From Mycolicibacterium parafortuitum (GTDB lineage: Bacteria > Actinomycetota > Actinomycetes > Mycobacteriales > Mycobacteriaceae): a stretch of 32,971 bases of DNA. The notes beneath the pieces are model-generated. The model was not told where the DNA came from. It was given only the letters and a program-made list of their open reading frames with translations, and searched no databases. A program made the position numbers and the translations under genes. Of this stretch, positions 32,921 through 32,971 are shown in pieces (the first letter of the stretch is position 1; each line of letters starts with the position of its first letter). The stretch lies in assembly GCF_002086815.1 (NCBI RefSeq), contig NZ_MVID01000041.1, forward strand, positions 1 through 32,971. Reading direction: 5' to 3'.

Positions 32921-32971
32921 GGCGTGTCTGACAAATGCGGCAGCCAGAGGGTGATGGCGCGTAGGACGGCT
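32917..32971 (-). mobile_element. Possible 3' end of a transposase, cut by the window edge
   Basis: On the minus strand, a frame open from the window edge ends in ITLWLPHLSDTP and a TAG that overlaps the methyltransferase stop. The last bases (GGGCGTGTCTGACAAATG on the plus strand) look like an IS terminal repeat doubling as the transposase C-terminus. Too short to be sure. Confidence 0.3.

Overview
The window is high-GC actinobacterial DNA. Gene content and order point to a mycobacterium, most likely an environmental, fast-growing Mycolicibacterium-type species. The chromosomal backbone follows the M. tuberculosis block Rv2731 to Rv2747: DUF349 protein, four-TM protein, miaB, recX, recA, DUF3046, glycosyltransferase, epoxide hydrolase-fold protein, pspM, pspA, clgR, pgsA3, argA. 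Extra modules are inserted into it. recA carries no intein, unlike M. tuberculosis. These gene identities and the synteny come from reading the proteins and from memory of the M. tuberculosis and M. smegmatis maps; no database search was run.

Layout. (1) 1-7.9 kb: DUF349 protein; four-TM protein; miaB; then the gluABCD glutamate ABC importer, in which gluC is broken by a 1-base frameshift and the gluC-gluD junction holds a tandem MIRU-like repeat; then two small membrane proteins. (2) 7.9-10.3 kb, minus strand: recX overlapping recA, with two recognisable DNA-damage promoters upstream, then an OsmC-like protein and a DUF3046 protein. (3) 10.46-24.7 kb, plus strand: a tightly packed operon for a group 1h (actinobacterial, high-affinity, Hhy-type) [NiFe] hydrogenase. 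It runs hypA, hypB, hhyS, hhyL, hhyE (NifU-like plus Rieske-like), two DUF genes, a large uncharacterised gene, a 39-residue membrane microprotein, a maturation protease, hypC, hypF, a second hypC, hypD, hypE, a DUF6390-like gene and two very small ORFs. (4) 24.8-29.9 kb: glycosyltransferase, limonene-epoxide-hydrolase-fold protein, the clgR-pspA-pspM envelope-stress operon, pgsA3 and argA. (5) 29.9-32.9 kb: a type III polyketide synthase, a UbiA-type prenyltransferase and a divergent O-methyltransferase, which look like a small lipid or quinone pathway. A possible transposase tail lies at the right edge.

How the parts work together. The Hyp proteins build the NiFe(CN)2CO centre of HhyL and the protease finishes it. 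HhyS carries electrons through three iron-sulfur clusters whose ligands (including an Asp at the proximal cluster) match the actinobacterial hydrogenase type. No cytochrome b or Tat signal is encoded, so the electron path to the membrane must use something else. HhyE, the Cys-rich DUF5947 protein and the 39-residue membrane protein are the candidates visible here. Several genes (miaB, DUF3046, pgsA3, argA, the epoxide-hydrolase-fold gene) have a TAnnnT -10 element 6-8 bases before the start codon, the layout of leaderless mycobacterial mRNAs.

No gene-free stretch exceeds about 215 bases. I saw no tRNA, rRNA, CRISPR array or complete insertion sequence.
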